Below the pieces are notes generated by a model that was given only the letters and a program-made list of their open reading frames with translations, searched no databases and had not been told where the DNA came from. Positions 14,873 through 22,216 of a stretch of DNA of 23,030 nucleotides are shown one piece after another (positions within the stretch are counted from its first letter, which is position 1; each line of letters begins with the position of its first letter). A program made the position numbers and the translations under genes. This DNA is from Betaproteobacteria bacterium (lineage in GTDB: Bacteria > Pseudomonadota > Gammaproteobacteria > Burkholderiales > SG8-39): NCBI GenBank assembly GCA_019237595.1, contig JAFAGU010000089.1, forward strand, positions 1-23,030, read 5' to 3'.

Positions 14873-15298
14873 GCAGCCGCCGACGCGCCGTGCGGACACG
14901 CGGTTCTGCGTGTCCACTACGCCGCCGCCGACGTTCGCCTTGCTGTCGATCGTTCCGTCCATGGAATCGGAGCTGAACGAGATGTGCCCGCGCGACTGGA
15001 TCGCGAACGTGCCGGCGCACTGCATCGCGAAGTCGAGCGTGCTGCCGGAGTAGTTCTTCTCCGTGTAGGTGCAGTCGGTCGCGCCCGGGTTCGCCACGCG
15101 CGCGATCGCCTTCTCCGGATCGCGCGCGTCCTCGGCCGTGAAGCATTGCGTGAGATGGAATGGCGCCGGCGCGAAGCCCGGCGCCGAGGCGACGCGCGTC
15201 TCCATCGTGATCTCCCACAACCCCGGCGAAATGTCCGCCGCCATCGCCGGCGCGCTGAGCGCTAGCAGGGCCGCGACCCGCAGAAGAGCAGCCTTCAT
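14870..15298 (-). CDS. DUF3617 family secreted protein
   Basis: A 142-residue protein with a Sec signal (1-20, ending AMA) followed by ADISPGLWEITMETRV, the opening typical of the DUF3617 family, whose function is unknown. Four cysteines (52, 76, 94 and 142) could form two disulfides, matching a small periplasmic or secreted beta-rich fold. QCFTAEDARDPEKAI and the ending ISFSSDSMDGTIDSKANVG also resemble the family. The ATG at 15298 is preceded by GGGGG 4 bases upstream. The gene stands alone, leftward, in a short cluster with the YHYH protein (75 bases upstream). Function cannot be inferred. Confidence 0.85.
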   Translation of the reverse strand: MKAALLRVAALLALSAPAMAADISPGLWEITMETRVASAPGFAPAPFHLTQCFTAEDARDPEKAIARVANPGATDCTYTEKNYSGSTLDFAMQCAGTFAIQSRGHISFSSDSMDGTIDSKANVGGGVVDTQNRVSARRVGGC

Positions 15299-15372
15299 GG
15301 GACCCCCTTTGCGGCCATTCAAGGGCAGGACTCTGCGCATGGCAAGGACAATTGCAACTCTTACATCTTGTT

Positions 15373-16409
15373 TCAGAACCCCCGGCGGCCGCCGCCCGGG
15401 AGGCAAGCGACCACGCCGGGCACGGGCTCGCCGCAGATGCCGCGGATCTCGTCGCCCCTCGGCGAGACGAATCCGCAAGGCGCCTGCGCCCCTCGCCCCT
15501 CGCACGCCTGGACGGCCTCGCGCGGCGGCATTGGGCCGCGCCGTTCCCCGCCCATCGGCTCTCGTGCCGACGTTCCGCCGCCCAGGCTCACCGGCGTGCC
15601 GCGAAAGCAGCCGACGGTGTAGGGATACTCGCGCGTCATCGCGTAGTGGTACGTGCGCACGAGCTTGCCGTCCACGCGAACGGCGTCTTCGCGGCCGTGG
15701 CATTCGTCCAGATCCGCGTTGGAGTGCTCGCGACCGTCCGTACTGACGAGGCCGGTGATCGGGAACCCGTCGAACGCAAAGCCGATGACCGCCTCCGGCT
15801 CGCGGATGCCGGGCAGGCACGGCGAAGGCCCGTGGTAGTGGTAGCGGCCCTCGCGCTCGGGATGCCCGTTGCAGCGATCCTGGACCTCGTGCGCCACGGC
15901 GTCGCGGCCCCCGTCGTCGAGCGCGTTGAAGAGCAGCACGCCGTCGAGCGTGATCCCGATCGGTCCCATGGGCACGCATGAAGGCTGCGGCGCCGCCCGC
16001 GGCGCGGCAGGCAGCTCGATGGCGAGCTCCTGTGCGCGGATCGAGTTTGGATTGCGATCGATCTGGAACGCCGGATCGGAACGCTGGACCGGGAACGTCC
16101 CCGTGGTGCCTGAAACCGGCAGCCGTTTCCCGAGACGATCCGTCGCTCACCAGTTGGCTCGATGCGCAGCCGGGCATTCGGCCACGACACCGCGCCCTGG
16201 ACCGCGATCTTGCGGGTCTCGTCCCACGTGGATCCCTGGATCCAGTCGCCGGTGTGCTGCGCGCCGCCGCCCCGGAAGCTCGCCCTGCACGAATAGACGT
16301 AGCCGACGCGAGGCGCTTGGCTCACCTTTCCATCGCCGAGCGGAATCGCACGCGGGTCGACCCCCTGTGCAAACGCCGGCAGCACGATCCAGGGCCAGAG
16401 CCATTTCAA
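15373..16409 (-). pseudogene. YHYH-domain secreted protein, broken by a one-base deletion
   Basis: Two minus frames together encode one YHYH protein. The first frame, from TTG at 16409, gives a signal peptide (KWLWPWIVLPAFAQ), then VGYVYSCRASFRGGGAQHTGDWIQGSTWD and NARLRIEPTGERRIVSGN to residue 95. At 16122-16124 one base appears to be missing (GG-CTG), and the other frame takes over with LPVSGTTGTFPVQRS, IDRNPNSIRAQ, SCVPMGPIGITLDGVLLFNA, the signature GRYHYHGPSPCLPG and TYHYAMTREYPYTVGCFRG, to the stop at 15373. The intact product would be about 345 residues. A GTG at 15975 would only make the second half. The family is secreted, of unknown function, and rich in Cys and His. The end contains an unusual Cys-rich tail. 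The TTG start is chosen because no ATG precedes the signal. Confidence 0.8.
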
Positions 16410-16456
16410 CGAGCTGAGGGTTCCCTTCCGCGCATTGAGACGAGCGGCAGGACGCC

Positions 16457-17461
16457 TCACACCAACCGCCCCACGCGCGCCTCGAGCAGCGCCCAGGCAC
16501 GCTCGCCGTAGATTTTCTTCCAGCGTGCGTAAAAGGCGCCGAGCTGCCGGCGGAAGCCGCTGGTGTCCGTCTCGGTGACTTGCATGCCTTTCATCCGCAG
16601 GACTTCCAGTGCGCCAGCGTCGATCGTCGCGACGTCCTGGCGTTGCGCGAGCGCGGCGGCATCCGCGTGGCGCGCGACAACGGCGCGGATCTCCGCCGGC
16701 AGGGCATTCCATTTCTCGAGATTGGCGTTCAAGGTAAAGCCGGACCACCAGTGATTCGTGATGCTGAGGTAGGTCTGCACCTCGTAGAGCTTGAGGAGCA
16801 CGATGATCTGGTACGGGTCGGTTTGGCCGTCGACGACCCGGTCTTTCAGCACCTGGTAGAGCTGGTTGAGGGTAAACGCCCTCGGCTTCGCGCCGAGCGA
16901 CTCGAAGAAGTCGACGGTCATCTTCTGGAATGGCGTGCGGATCGTCAGGTCCTTGAGATCCTCGACCGTGCGGACCGGGTGCGTACGCGTGGTGAGCTGG
17001 TGGAAACCGTTGTCGAAGCCGAGGCGGAACTGGTGGATTCCCTTCGCCGCGAGCTCCTCGCGGATAAGGTCGCCCATGTCGCCGTCGAGCGCGGCAAACA
17101 CCTCCTGGGTCGTCTTGAACGTAAAAGGCAGGCCCGGCATCTCCGTCACGGGAACGAGCGGCCCGAGCACGTTCCCCGCCATGTAGAGCTCGAGCTCGCC
17201 CTTCTGCAGCATGCCGAGCATCGCGTTGTCGGAGCCGAGGGCGCTGGCGCCGTGCACGTCGATCTGCATGGCGCCCCCGGTGTCGGCGCGCACCCGGTCC
17301 GCCATCTCCCTCAGGCGCACGTAGTTCGGGCTGTCGAGCGGCTGGCTCAGGCCCAGGCGGTAGCGGAATTCCGCGGCATGCGCCGGGCGCACGGGCGAGA
17401 GCGCGAGCGCGCCCAGGCCAGAAATGAAAGTGCGGCGCGAAACGCCCTTGCCTTTCGCCAT
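16457..17461 (-). CDS. TRAP transporter substrate-binding protein, DctP type
   Basis: A 334-residue binding protein with a strong Tat signal (SRRTFISGLGALALS, cleavage after AHA at 29). The DctP fold is visible in FRYRLGLSQPLDSPNYVRLREMADRV, GMLQKGELELYMAGN, the ligand-contacting LTIRTPFQKMTVDFFESLGAKPRAFT and NQLYQVLKDRVVDGQTDPYQIIVLLKLYEVQ. TRAP binding proteins usually bind organic acids by a conserved Arg in the IRTP strand. No DctQ or DctM membrane genes are present in this window, so it is an orphan here. The ATG at 17461 has GAGGAG 9 bases upstream. It is divergent from the Rieske oxygenase by 52 bases, suggesting a shared control region and a related substrate. Confidence 0.92.
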   Translation of the reverse strand: MAKGKGVSRRTFISGLGALALSPVRPAHAAEFRYRLGLSQPLDSPNYVRLREMADRVRADTGGAMQIDVHGASALGSDNAMLGMLQKGELELYMAGNVLGPLVPVTEMPGLPFTFKTTQEVFAALDGDMGDLIREELAAKGIHQFRLGFDNGFHQLTTRTHPVRTVEDLKDLTIRTPFQKMTVDFFESLGAKPRAFTLNQLYQVLKDRVVDGQTDPYQIIVLLKLYEVQTYLSITNHWWSGFTLNANLEKWNALPAEIRAVVARHADAAALAQRQDVATIDAGALEVLRMKGMQVTETDTSGFRRQLGAFYARWKKIYGERAWALLEARVGRLV

Positions 17462-17513
17462 GATGGAATCTCCTCGCTCGCGGCTAGATTATCATTCGCC
17501 GCGGAGGTCCCCC

Positions 17514-18851
17514 ATGCTCCAAGAACGCGTTCCCGATCTGTCGCGCAGTGTTACTTCGCTCGTCGAGCCCGACCGCGTGCGCCGCGAGGTGTACACCGAC
17601 CCGGATATCTTCGAGCTCGAGATGCAGCGCATCCACGAGCGCGTGTGGATCTACTGCGGGCATCTCACGCAGATCCCGAAGGCGGGCGATTACTACACGG
17701 TCCAGGTCGGCCGCCAGCCGATGATCATGGTGAGGAAATCCGACGGCGGCGTCGCCGTGCTCCACAACCGCTGCCCGCATCGCGGCAACATGATCTGCGG
17801 CGACCTGAAGGGCAACACGGGCGAATTCTTCCGCTGCTCCTACCACGCGTGGACGTTCCACCATGACGGGAAGCTGAAGAACATTCCCATGATGGAATCG
17901 GGCTACCAGGGCACGCGCTTCGGCAAGGGGAATCCCGATTGCAATGTGAAGCCCGCGGCGCGCGTCGAGGTCTACCGCGGCTTCGTCTTCGCGAGCCTCG
18001 CCAAGGACGGGCCTTCGCTCAAGGAGTTCCTCGGCCCGGCGATCGTCGCCTTCGACGACATGTGCGACCGCGCTCCCGAGGGCGAGGTGGAGATCGTGCC
18101 GAACTGCTTCCGCGTCATCCAGCGCTCGAACTGGAAGATCTTCATGGAGAACCAGCTCGACGCGCTGCATCCGTCGGTGACGCACCAGTCCACCGGCCGC
18201 GCGGCGCACGAGGTGGAGAAGCAGATCGCGAAAAAAACCAGGAAGGGCGAGGCGCCGCTTTCGTACCACATGCTCTCGGCCTTCGCGACGGTGACGATCG
18301 ACAAGTGGGACGGCTTCCAGACCATCAACTATCCGCACGGCCACTCGATCCTCACCGGCTACATGGGGCTGCGCCCGCAGGATCCCGACACGCTCGCCTA
18401 CGACAAGATCATGATCAAGAAGTACGGCAAGAAGCGCTTTGAGGAGATCATCGGCGTCAACATCCATCACGTCCTCGTCTATCCCGGGCTCTCTGTGCAG
18501 TCGCCGCTGCAGCAGCTGCGCGCCGTGCGCCCGCTGGGCGTCGACCGCACGCTCACCGAGATCTGGCACTTCCGCCTGAAGGGCGCGCCCGAGGCGATCT
18601 ACCGCCGCTCGCTTGCGTACTACAACCTCGTCAACTCGCCGGCGACCCTCATCAACGCCGACGACCTCGAGAACTTCTGGAAATGCCACCAGGGCCTCGC
18701 CTCGGAAGGCGGCGACTGGGTGAGCTTCCACCGCCACTACGGGCGCGACCTCGAGAAGAACGGCGTCGTCGAGAGCGCGCCCAACATGGGCACGTCGGAA
18801 GCGCCGATGCGCAACCAGATGAAGGCCTGGGTCCAGTACCTCCAGGATTAG
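17514..18851 (+). CDS. Rieske aromatic-ring-hydroxylating oxygenase, alpha subunit
   Basis: A 445-residue catalytic subunit that inserts oxygen into an aromatic or similar ring using electrons from a reductase. The Rieske [2Fe-2S] ligands are C87 and H89 (CPHRG) and C108 and H111 (CSYHAWTFHHDG). The mononuclear iron site reads MENQLDALHPSVTH, with H219 and H224 as ligands and D216 as the bridging Asp; the third ligand is likely in the Asp-rich INADDLENFWKC segment. GGAGG lies 6 bases before the ATG at 17514. The beta subunit follows 4 bases after the stop. No ferredoxin or reductase gene is nearby, so it must borrow one. The substrate cannot be told; benzoate-like or salicylate-like acids are possible. 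The family call is sure. Confidence 0.95.
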   Translation: MLQERVPDLSRSVTSLVEPDRVRREVYTDPDIFELEMQRIHERVWIYCGHLTQIPKAGDYYTVQVGRQPMIMVRKSDGGVAVLHNRCPHRGNMICGDLKGNTGEFFRCSYHAWTFHHDGKLKNIPMMESGYQGTRFGKGNPDCNVKPAARVEVYRGFVFASLAKDGPSLKEFLGPAIVAFDDMCDRAPEGEVEIVPNCFRVIQRSNWKIFMENQLDALHPSVTHQSTGRAAHEVEKQIAKKTRKGEAPLSYHMLSAFATVTIDKWDGFQTINYPHGHSILTGYMGLRPQDPDTLAYDKIMIKKYGKKRFEEIIGVNIHHVLVYPGLSVQSPLQQLRAVRPLGVDRTLTEIWHFRLKGAPEAIYRRSLAYYNLVNSPATLINADDLENFWKCHQGLASEGGDWVSFHRHYGRDLEKNGVVESAPNMGTSEAPMRNQMKAWVQYLQD

Positions 18852-18855
18852 GGCG

Positions 18856-19341
18856 ATGCCGAAAAACGATCTGCAGCACGACGTCGAGCAGTTCCTCTAC
18901 TACCAGGCGGAGCTTCTCGACACCAAGCAGTGGCAGGCATGGATCGACCTCTTCGCCGACGACGGCATCTACTGGATGCCGCCGGACGCCTCGTACAAGA
19001 CCTGGGAAGGCCAGCCGGCGATCTTCGCCGAGGACAAGAACCTGATGAACGTGCGCCGCGGCCGCGTGCTGCATCCGGACGCCTGGTCGCAACGCCCGCT
19101 GTGGGGGACGAATCACCTCGTTTCGAACGTTTCCATCCAGAAAGAGCACAAGAACGGCGACGTCGAAGTGCGCTCGCGCTTCCACATGATGGAGCTCAGG
19201 CGCGACGACGTCCGGCATTTCGCCGGCTCGTATCTCCACAAGCTAAAGAAGAGCAAGGCCGGCTACCGCATCCAGCTGCAGCGCGTCGACATGACCAACG
19301 CTCAAGCCGCCTACGACTACGTGCTGCAGGTGTGGGTGTAG
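18856..19341 (+). CDS. aromatic-ring-hydroxylating oxygenase, beta subunit
   Basis: A 161-residue protein of the NTF2/SnoaL-like fold that forms the structural beta subunit of an alpha3beta3 oxygenase. Family features are VEQFLYYQAELLDTKQWQAWIDLFADDGIYWMPP at about 10-43, the RRGRVLHPDAWSQRP stretch and the RSRFHMMELRRDDVRHFAGSYLHKL beta-sheet core. The C-terminus ends YDYVLQVWV. The start ATG is 4 bases after the alpha stop, so the two are translated together. No ribosome site stronger than AGGG at 18850-18853 is seen. Its last 25 bases overlap the 3' end of the convergent TetR gene. Confidence 0.92.
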   Translation: MPKNDLQHDVEQFLYYQAELLDTKQWQAWIDLFADDGIYWMPPDASYKTWEGQPAIFAEDKNLMNVRRGRVLHPDAWSQRPLWGTNHLVSNVSIQKEHKNGDVEVRSRFHMMELRRDDVRHFAGSYLHKLKKSKAGYRIQLQRVDMTNAQAAYDYVLQVWV

Positions 19342-19952
19342 CGGCTCTTCGCCAGGCCTGACGTAAAGAGGCGCAGCACCTCGAGCATCGTCCGGTGCTC
19401 CGCGCCGCGCGCCACCCCCCAGCTCGGGAAGTGACCGTCGAGGTGCATGCGCGCGAGGCCATAGACGAGCGCCCGGCCGGCGATCTCCGCGGTGCGCGCA
19501 TCGAGCGCCCGCAGCTCGCCGCGCCGCCGCGCCTCGCCGAGGAGCCGCCGCATCTCCGCCTGGATCTCCTCGTTGTCGCGCCTGAGCAATGCGGACGACT
19601 GGAAGCGGATGAAGCGGCGCGCCGAGATGATCTCGAAGTGCGTCGGGTTGCGCAGCGCCCAGCGCAGGTAGGCCGCGCCGATCGCCTCGAGCCGCTCGAG
19701 CGGCTCGTCCGGCGCGCGCCGCAGGGCGCGGTCGATCTCGGCGCGGAAGCGCCGCATCGCCTCCTCGGCCACCGCGGTGAGGAGCGCCGCCCGGTCGGGG
19801 AAGTGGCGGAACGGCGCCGCCGGCGACACGCCGGCGCGGCGCGCCGCCTCGCGCACGCTCACCTGCTCCATGCCGCCCTCGTGCGCCAGCTCGAGCGCCG
19901 CCTCGACCAGCGCCCGCCGCAGGTCGCCGTGGTGGTAGCCCTTGCGCGCCAT
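19317..19952 (-). CDS. TetR-family transcriptional regulator
   Basis: A 211-residue DNA-binding repressor-type protein. The N-terminal helix-turn-helix is visible in ARKGYHHGDLRRALVEAALELAHEGGMEQVSVREAARRAGVSPAAPFRHFPDRAALLTAVAEE, about residues 2-64, with recognition helix PAAPFRHF. The C-terminal ligand domain is of the TetR_C_33/WHG type, with no recognisable ligand motif. I chose the ATG at 19952; longer frames continue upstream over the divergent gene and are shadows. A palindromic operator lies 10 bases upstream (19962-19980), so it probably represses itself and the divergent membrane gene. It is convergent with, and overlaps, the oxygenase beta gene. Confidence 0.92.
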   Translation of the reverse strand: MARKGYHHGDLRRALVEAALELAHEGGMEQVSVREAARRAGVSPAAPFRHFPDRAALLTAVAEEAMRRFRAEIDRALRRAPDEPLERLEAIGAAYLRWALRNPTHFEIISARRFIRFQSSALLRRDNEEIQAEMRRLLGEARRRGELRALDARTAEIAGRALVYGLARMHLDGHFPSWGVARGAEHRTMLEVLRLFTSGLAKSRYTHTCST

Positions 19953-19961
19953 CGGGATCGA

Positions 19962-19980
19962 ATGTAATCTCTGTTTACAT
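19962..19980. promoter_or_regulatory. palindromic TetR operator candidate
   Basis: ATGTAA-N7-TTACAT, perfect 6-base half-sites, lies in the 55-base gap between the TetR gene (start 19952) and the divergent membrane gene (start 20008). This is the usual position and spacing of an autoregulated TetR operator, and the sequence is AT-rich against a GC-rich background. Confidence 0.65.
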
Positions 19981-20007
19981 CTGGCACAAGAGGCCAGGGA
20001 GGATGGC

Positions 20008-20610
20008 ATGCGCGAGCTCCTGGACGGGTGGAAGCTTCTCGGCGTCATCGTCGTGGTCCTCGGCCTGGCCGTGGCGGCGCTCCTCTGGCGCATGCCGGAC
20101 GTCGAGGGCGTGCGGGCGGCCATCCGTCTGACGGCGCGCACCTCGCTCCTCCTTTTCCTCGCCGCCTTTACGGCGGCGGCGCTCTCCCGCCTCGCGCCCG
20201 GCCCGCTCACCGCCTGGCAGCGCCGCAACCGGCGCACTCTCGGCCTGGGCTTCGCCGCCTCGCACGGCCTGCATGCGCTCGCGATTGTTACTTTCGCGCT
20301 CGCTGCTCCGCTGGAGTTCGGCCGGGCGACGAGCACGGCGTCGTTCGTGTTCGGCGGCGCGGCGTACGCCTTCATCGTCGCCATGGCGGCCACGTCCTTC
20401 GACCGCACGGCCGCCTGGATCGGCCCGCGCGCGTGGAAGGTCCTGCACACCACGGGCGTGTACTACCTGTGGTTCGTGTTCCTCATCAGCTTCGGGATGC
20501 GCACGCCGGCGAGACCGTGGTACGCCGTGTTCGTGGCGCTGCTGGTGGCGGCGATGGCCGCGAGGCTCTACGCCGCCAGGCGCGGCGCCGCGCTCGGATC
20601 GCGCGCCTAG
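20008..20610 (+). CDS. ferric-reductase-like transmembrane protein
   Basis: A 200-residue membrane protein with about five or six hydrophobic helices. His86 and His89 in ASHGLHALAIV and His147 in WKVLHTTGVYYLWFVFLISFG are placed as in the ferric-reductase-like transmembrane domain, where they bind heme. No flavin or NADPH domain is present, so it would need a separate electron donor, as in MsrQ/YedZ-type proteins. GGAGG precedes the ATG at 20008 by 6 bases; an upstream in-frame start at 19942 would run across the operator and the TetR start. It is divergent from TetR, with a palindromic operator between. Its stop shares CTAG with the leftward secreted protein. It may send electrons to the periplasm or oxygenase neighbours, which is inference. 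Confidence 0.8.
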   Translation: MRELLDGWKLLGVIVVVLGLAVAALLWRMPDVEGVRAAIRLTARTSLLLFLAAFTAAALSRLAPGPLTAWQRRNRRTLGLGFAASHGLHALAIVTFALAAPLEFGRATSTASFVFGGAAYAFIVAMAATSFDRTAAWIGPRAWKVLHTTGVYYLWFVFLISFGMRTPARPWYAVFVALLVAAMAARLYAARRGAALGSRA

Positions 20611-20927
20611 CGGCGATCGCGCGGAGAAACGCGGATCGCCTTCTCGTCGCTGCGGCTCGCGCCCTGGGAAGCGAGCGCCCGGTCGAGGTAGACGTCGTCG
20701 CGCACCTCGACGCCCTGCGCCGGGTCGATCGCCGGCTTGGCGGGCTTGCCGATCTGCGGCATCGTCTTGTCGAAGCGCGTGGAGCGCTCGATCTGGCTGA
20801 TCACGTTGGTGTTCAGCGCCTGCTCGAGCGTCGTGGCCGGCACCGGCAGCGGTGTCGCCGCGCCCGCACTGCCTGTCGCCGCGAGCGCGACGAAGGCGAG
20901 GAAACCCCGGGAAAAGTGCTTGTCCAC
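20607..20927 (-). CDS. small secreted hypothetical protein
   Basis: I do not recognise this 106-residue protein. It has a plausible signal peptide (1-23, ending SAGA) and then a polar chain with LEQALNTNVISQIERSTRFDKTMPQI and an Arg/Asp-rich end, RSDEKAIRVSPRDRR. There are no cysteines. The start is GTG at 20927 with no strong ribosome site. The gene lies head to head with the flavin monooxygenase (35 bases) and tail to tail with the ferric-reductase-like gene, sharing CTAG at the stops. Coding is supported by the signal peptide and by the high-GC third positions rather than by family similarity. Confidence 0.6.
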   Translation of the reverse strand: MDKHFSRGFLAFVALAATGSAGAATPLPVPATTLEQALNTNVISQIERSTRFDKTMPQIGKPAKPAIDPAQGVEVRDDVYLDRALASQGASRSDEKAIRVSPRDRR

Positions 20928-20948
20928 GAGGCTTGGAGCGCGGAAACC

Positions 20949-20954
20949 TATAAT
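20949..20954 (+). promoter_or_regulatory. perfect TATAAT just upstream of the monooxygenase start
   Basis: TATAAT ends 8 bases before the ATG at 20963 and no Shine-Dalgarno sequence is present between them. Transcription would begin about 20961, giving a leaderless or near-leaderless mRNA. No good -35 hexamer stands at the normal 17-base spacing, so an activator may be needed. Confidence 0.5.
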
Positions 20955-20962
20955 TTGTTCCG

Positions 20963-22168
20963 ATGAGCGCGCCCCGCCCCGGAAAACCGGTCGTCGTCGC
21001 CGGGGGCGGCCTGGGCGGCCTCGCCGCGGCGCTCGCCCTCGCCCGCAAGGGCTTCCGCTCCATCGTCCTCGAGCAGGCGCGCGAGTTTGGCGAGATCGGC
21101 GCCGGGATCCAGCTCGCGCCCAACGCCTGGCACGCGATCGACGCGCTCGGCGTGGGCGAGCTCGTGAAGCGCGAGGCGGTGTTCATCGAGCGCGTGCTCA
21201 TGATGGACGGCGTCACGGGCGAGACCGTGATCGAGATCCCCACCGACAAGCGCTTCGCCGAGCGCTTCGGCAATCCCTACGCCGTCACGCACCGCGCCGA
21301 CATCCACGGCGCGCTGCTGGAAGGCTGCCGCTCCAGCGGGTTGATTGAGCTGCGAGCCAGCTCGCGGGTTGTCGGTTTTACCCAGGAAGACTCTCTCGTA
21401 AAAGTGAAAACCGAAGGCGGCCACACCATCGACGCCTGCGCGCTGGTCGGCGCCGACGGCGTGCGCTCCGTGGTGCGCGAGAGCATCGTGGGCGATGGCG
21501 AGCCGCCGGTCTCCGGGCACATGTGCTACCGAGCGGTGCTGAAGGTGGAGGAGATGCCACGGGAGCTCCGCTGGCCCGCGGCCACGCTCTGGGCCGGCCA
21601 CAACACGCACATCGTCCACTACCCGCTGCGCGGCTGGAAATTGTTCAACCTCGTCGCCACGGTCGTCCGCCCGCACGCGGGGATCGGCCACAACGAGGAA
21701 GCGCCGCCCGAGGAAGTGCTGCCGCTCTTCGCGCACAACTGCGACAAGCCCATGAGCATCCTGCGCGTGCCGAGGAGCTTCAAGCGCTGGATGCTGCGCT
21801 TCCGCGAGCCGGTGACGAACTGGACGCGCGGCCGCGTCGCGCTCCTCGGCGACGCCGCGCACCTGATGCTCCAGTACTTCGCGCAGGGCGCCGCGATGGC
21901 GCTCGAGGACGCGGTCTGCCTCGGCGCGTGCGCCGAGCGCGCCGACGGCGACTTCGAGAAGGCCTTCGCGGAGTACCAGCGCCTTCGCCTCGTGCGCGCC
22001 TCGCGCGTGCAGATGTCGGCGAGCCTGCTGGGTCTCCTCTTCCACGCCGCCGATGGCGTGCCGCGCCTGGTGCGCAACGACATGTTCCAGGGACGCACGC
22101 CCGCGCGCTACTACGACGCGCTCGAGTGGATCTTCACGCCGCCGGAGTACGTCCGAACCTTCCGCTGA
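20963..22168 (+). CDS. FAD-dependent aromatic hydroxylase, probable 3-hydroxybenzoate 6-monooxygenase type
   Basis: A 401-residue group A flavoprotein monooxygenase. The FAD GxGxxG is GGGLGG at 14-19; the mid-chain DG motif reads ALVGADGVRSVVR near 160-170; the GD motif reads VALLGDAAHLMLQYFAQGAAMALEDAVCLG near 292-321. IGAGIQLAPNAWHAIDALG and the QYFAQGAAMALEDA stretch resemble 3-hydroxybenzoate 6-hydroxylases, which make gentisate with NADH and oxygen. Salicylate hydroxylases are close relatives and cannot be excluded. The enzyme is cytoplasmic. The ATG at 20963 follows a TATAAT by 8 bases with no ribosome site. The GxGxxG and all core motifs are intact. It lies one gene away from the hotdog protein, with no gentisate dioxygenase in view. 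Confidence 0.85.
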   Translation: MSAPRPGKPVVVAGGGLGGLAAALALARKGFRSIVLEQAREFGEIGAGIQLAPNAWHAIDALGVGELVKREAVFIERVLMMDGVTGETVIEIPTDKRFAERFGNPYAVTHRADIHGALLEGCRSSGLIELRASSRVVGFTQEDSLVKVKTEGGHTIDACALVGADGVRSVVRESIVGDGEPPVSGHMCYRAVLKVEEMPRELRWPAATLWAGHNTHIVHYPLRGWKLFNLVATVVRPHAGIGHNEEAPPEEVLPLFAHNCDKPMSILRVPRSFKRWMLRFREPVTNWTRGRVALLGDAAHLMLQYFAQGAAMALEDAVCLGACAERADGDFEKAFAEYQRLRLVRASRVQMSASLLGLLFHAADGVPRLVRNDMFQGRTPARYYDALEWIFTPPEYVRTFR

Positions 22169-22216
22169 GCGCGCAGCCCTTGGCGTCGTCATTCATGCGG
22201 GAGCGAACATAGGACT

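Noticed and set aside
20948..22192. 414-codon minus frame opposite the flavin monooxygenase
   Set aside because: It lacks domains and mirrors a clear monooxygenase with all FAD motifs.
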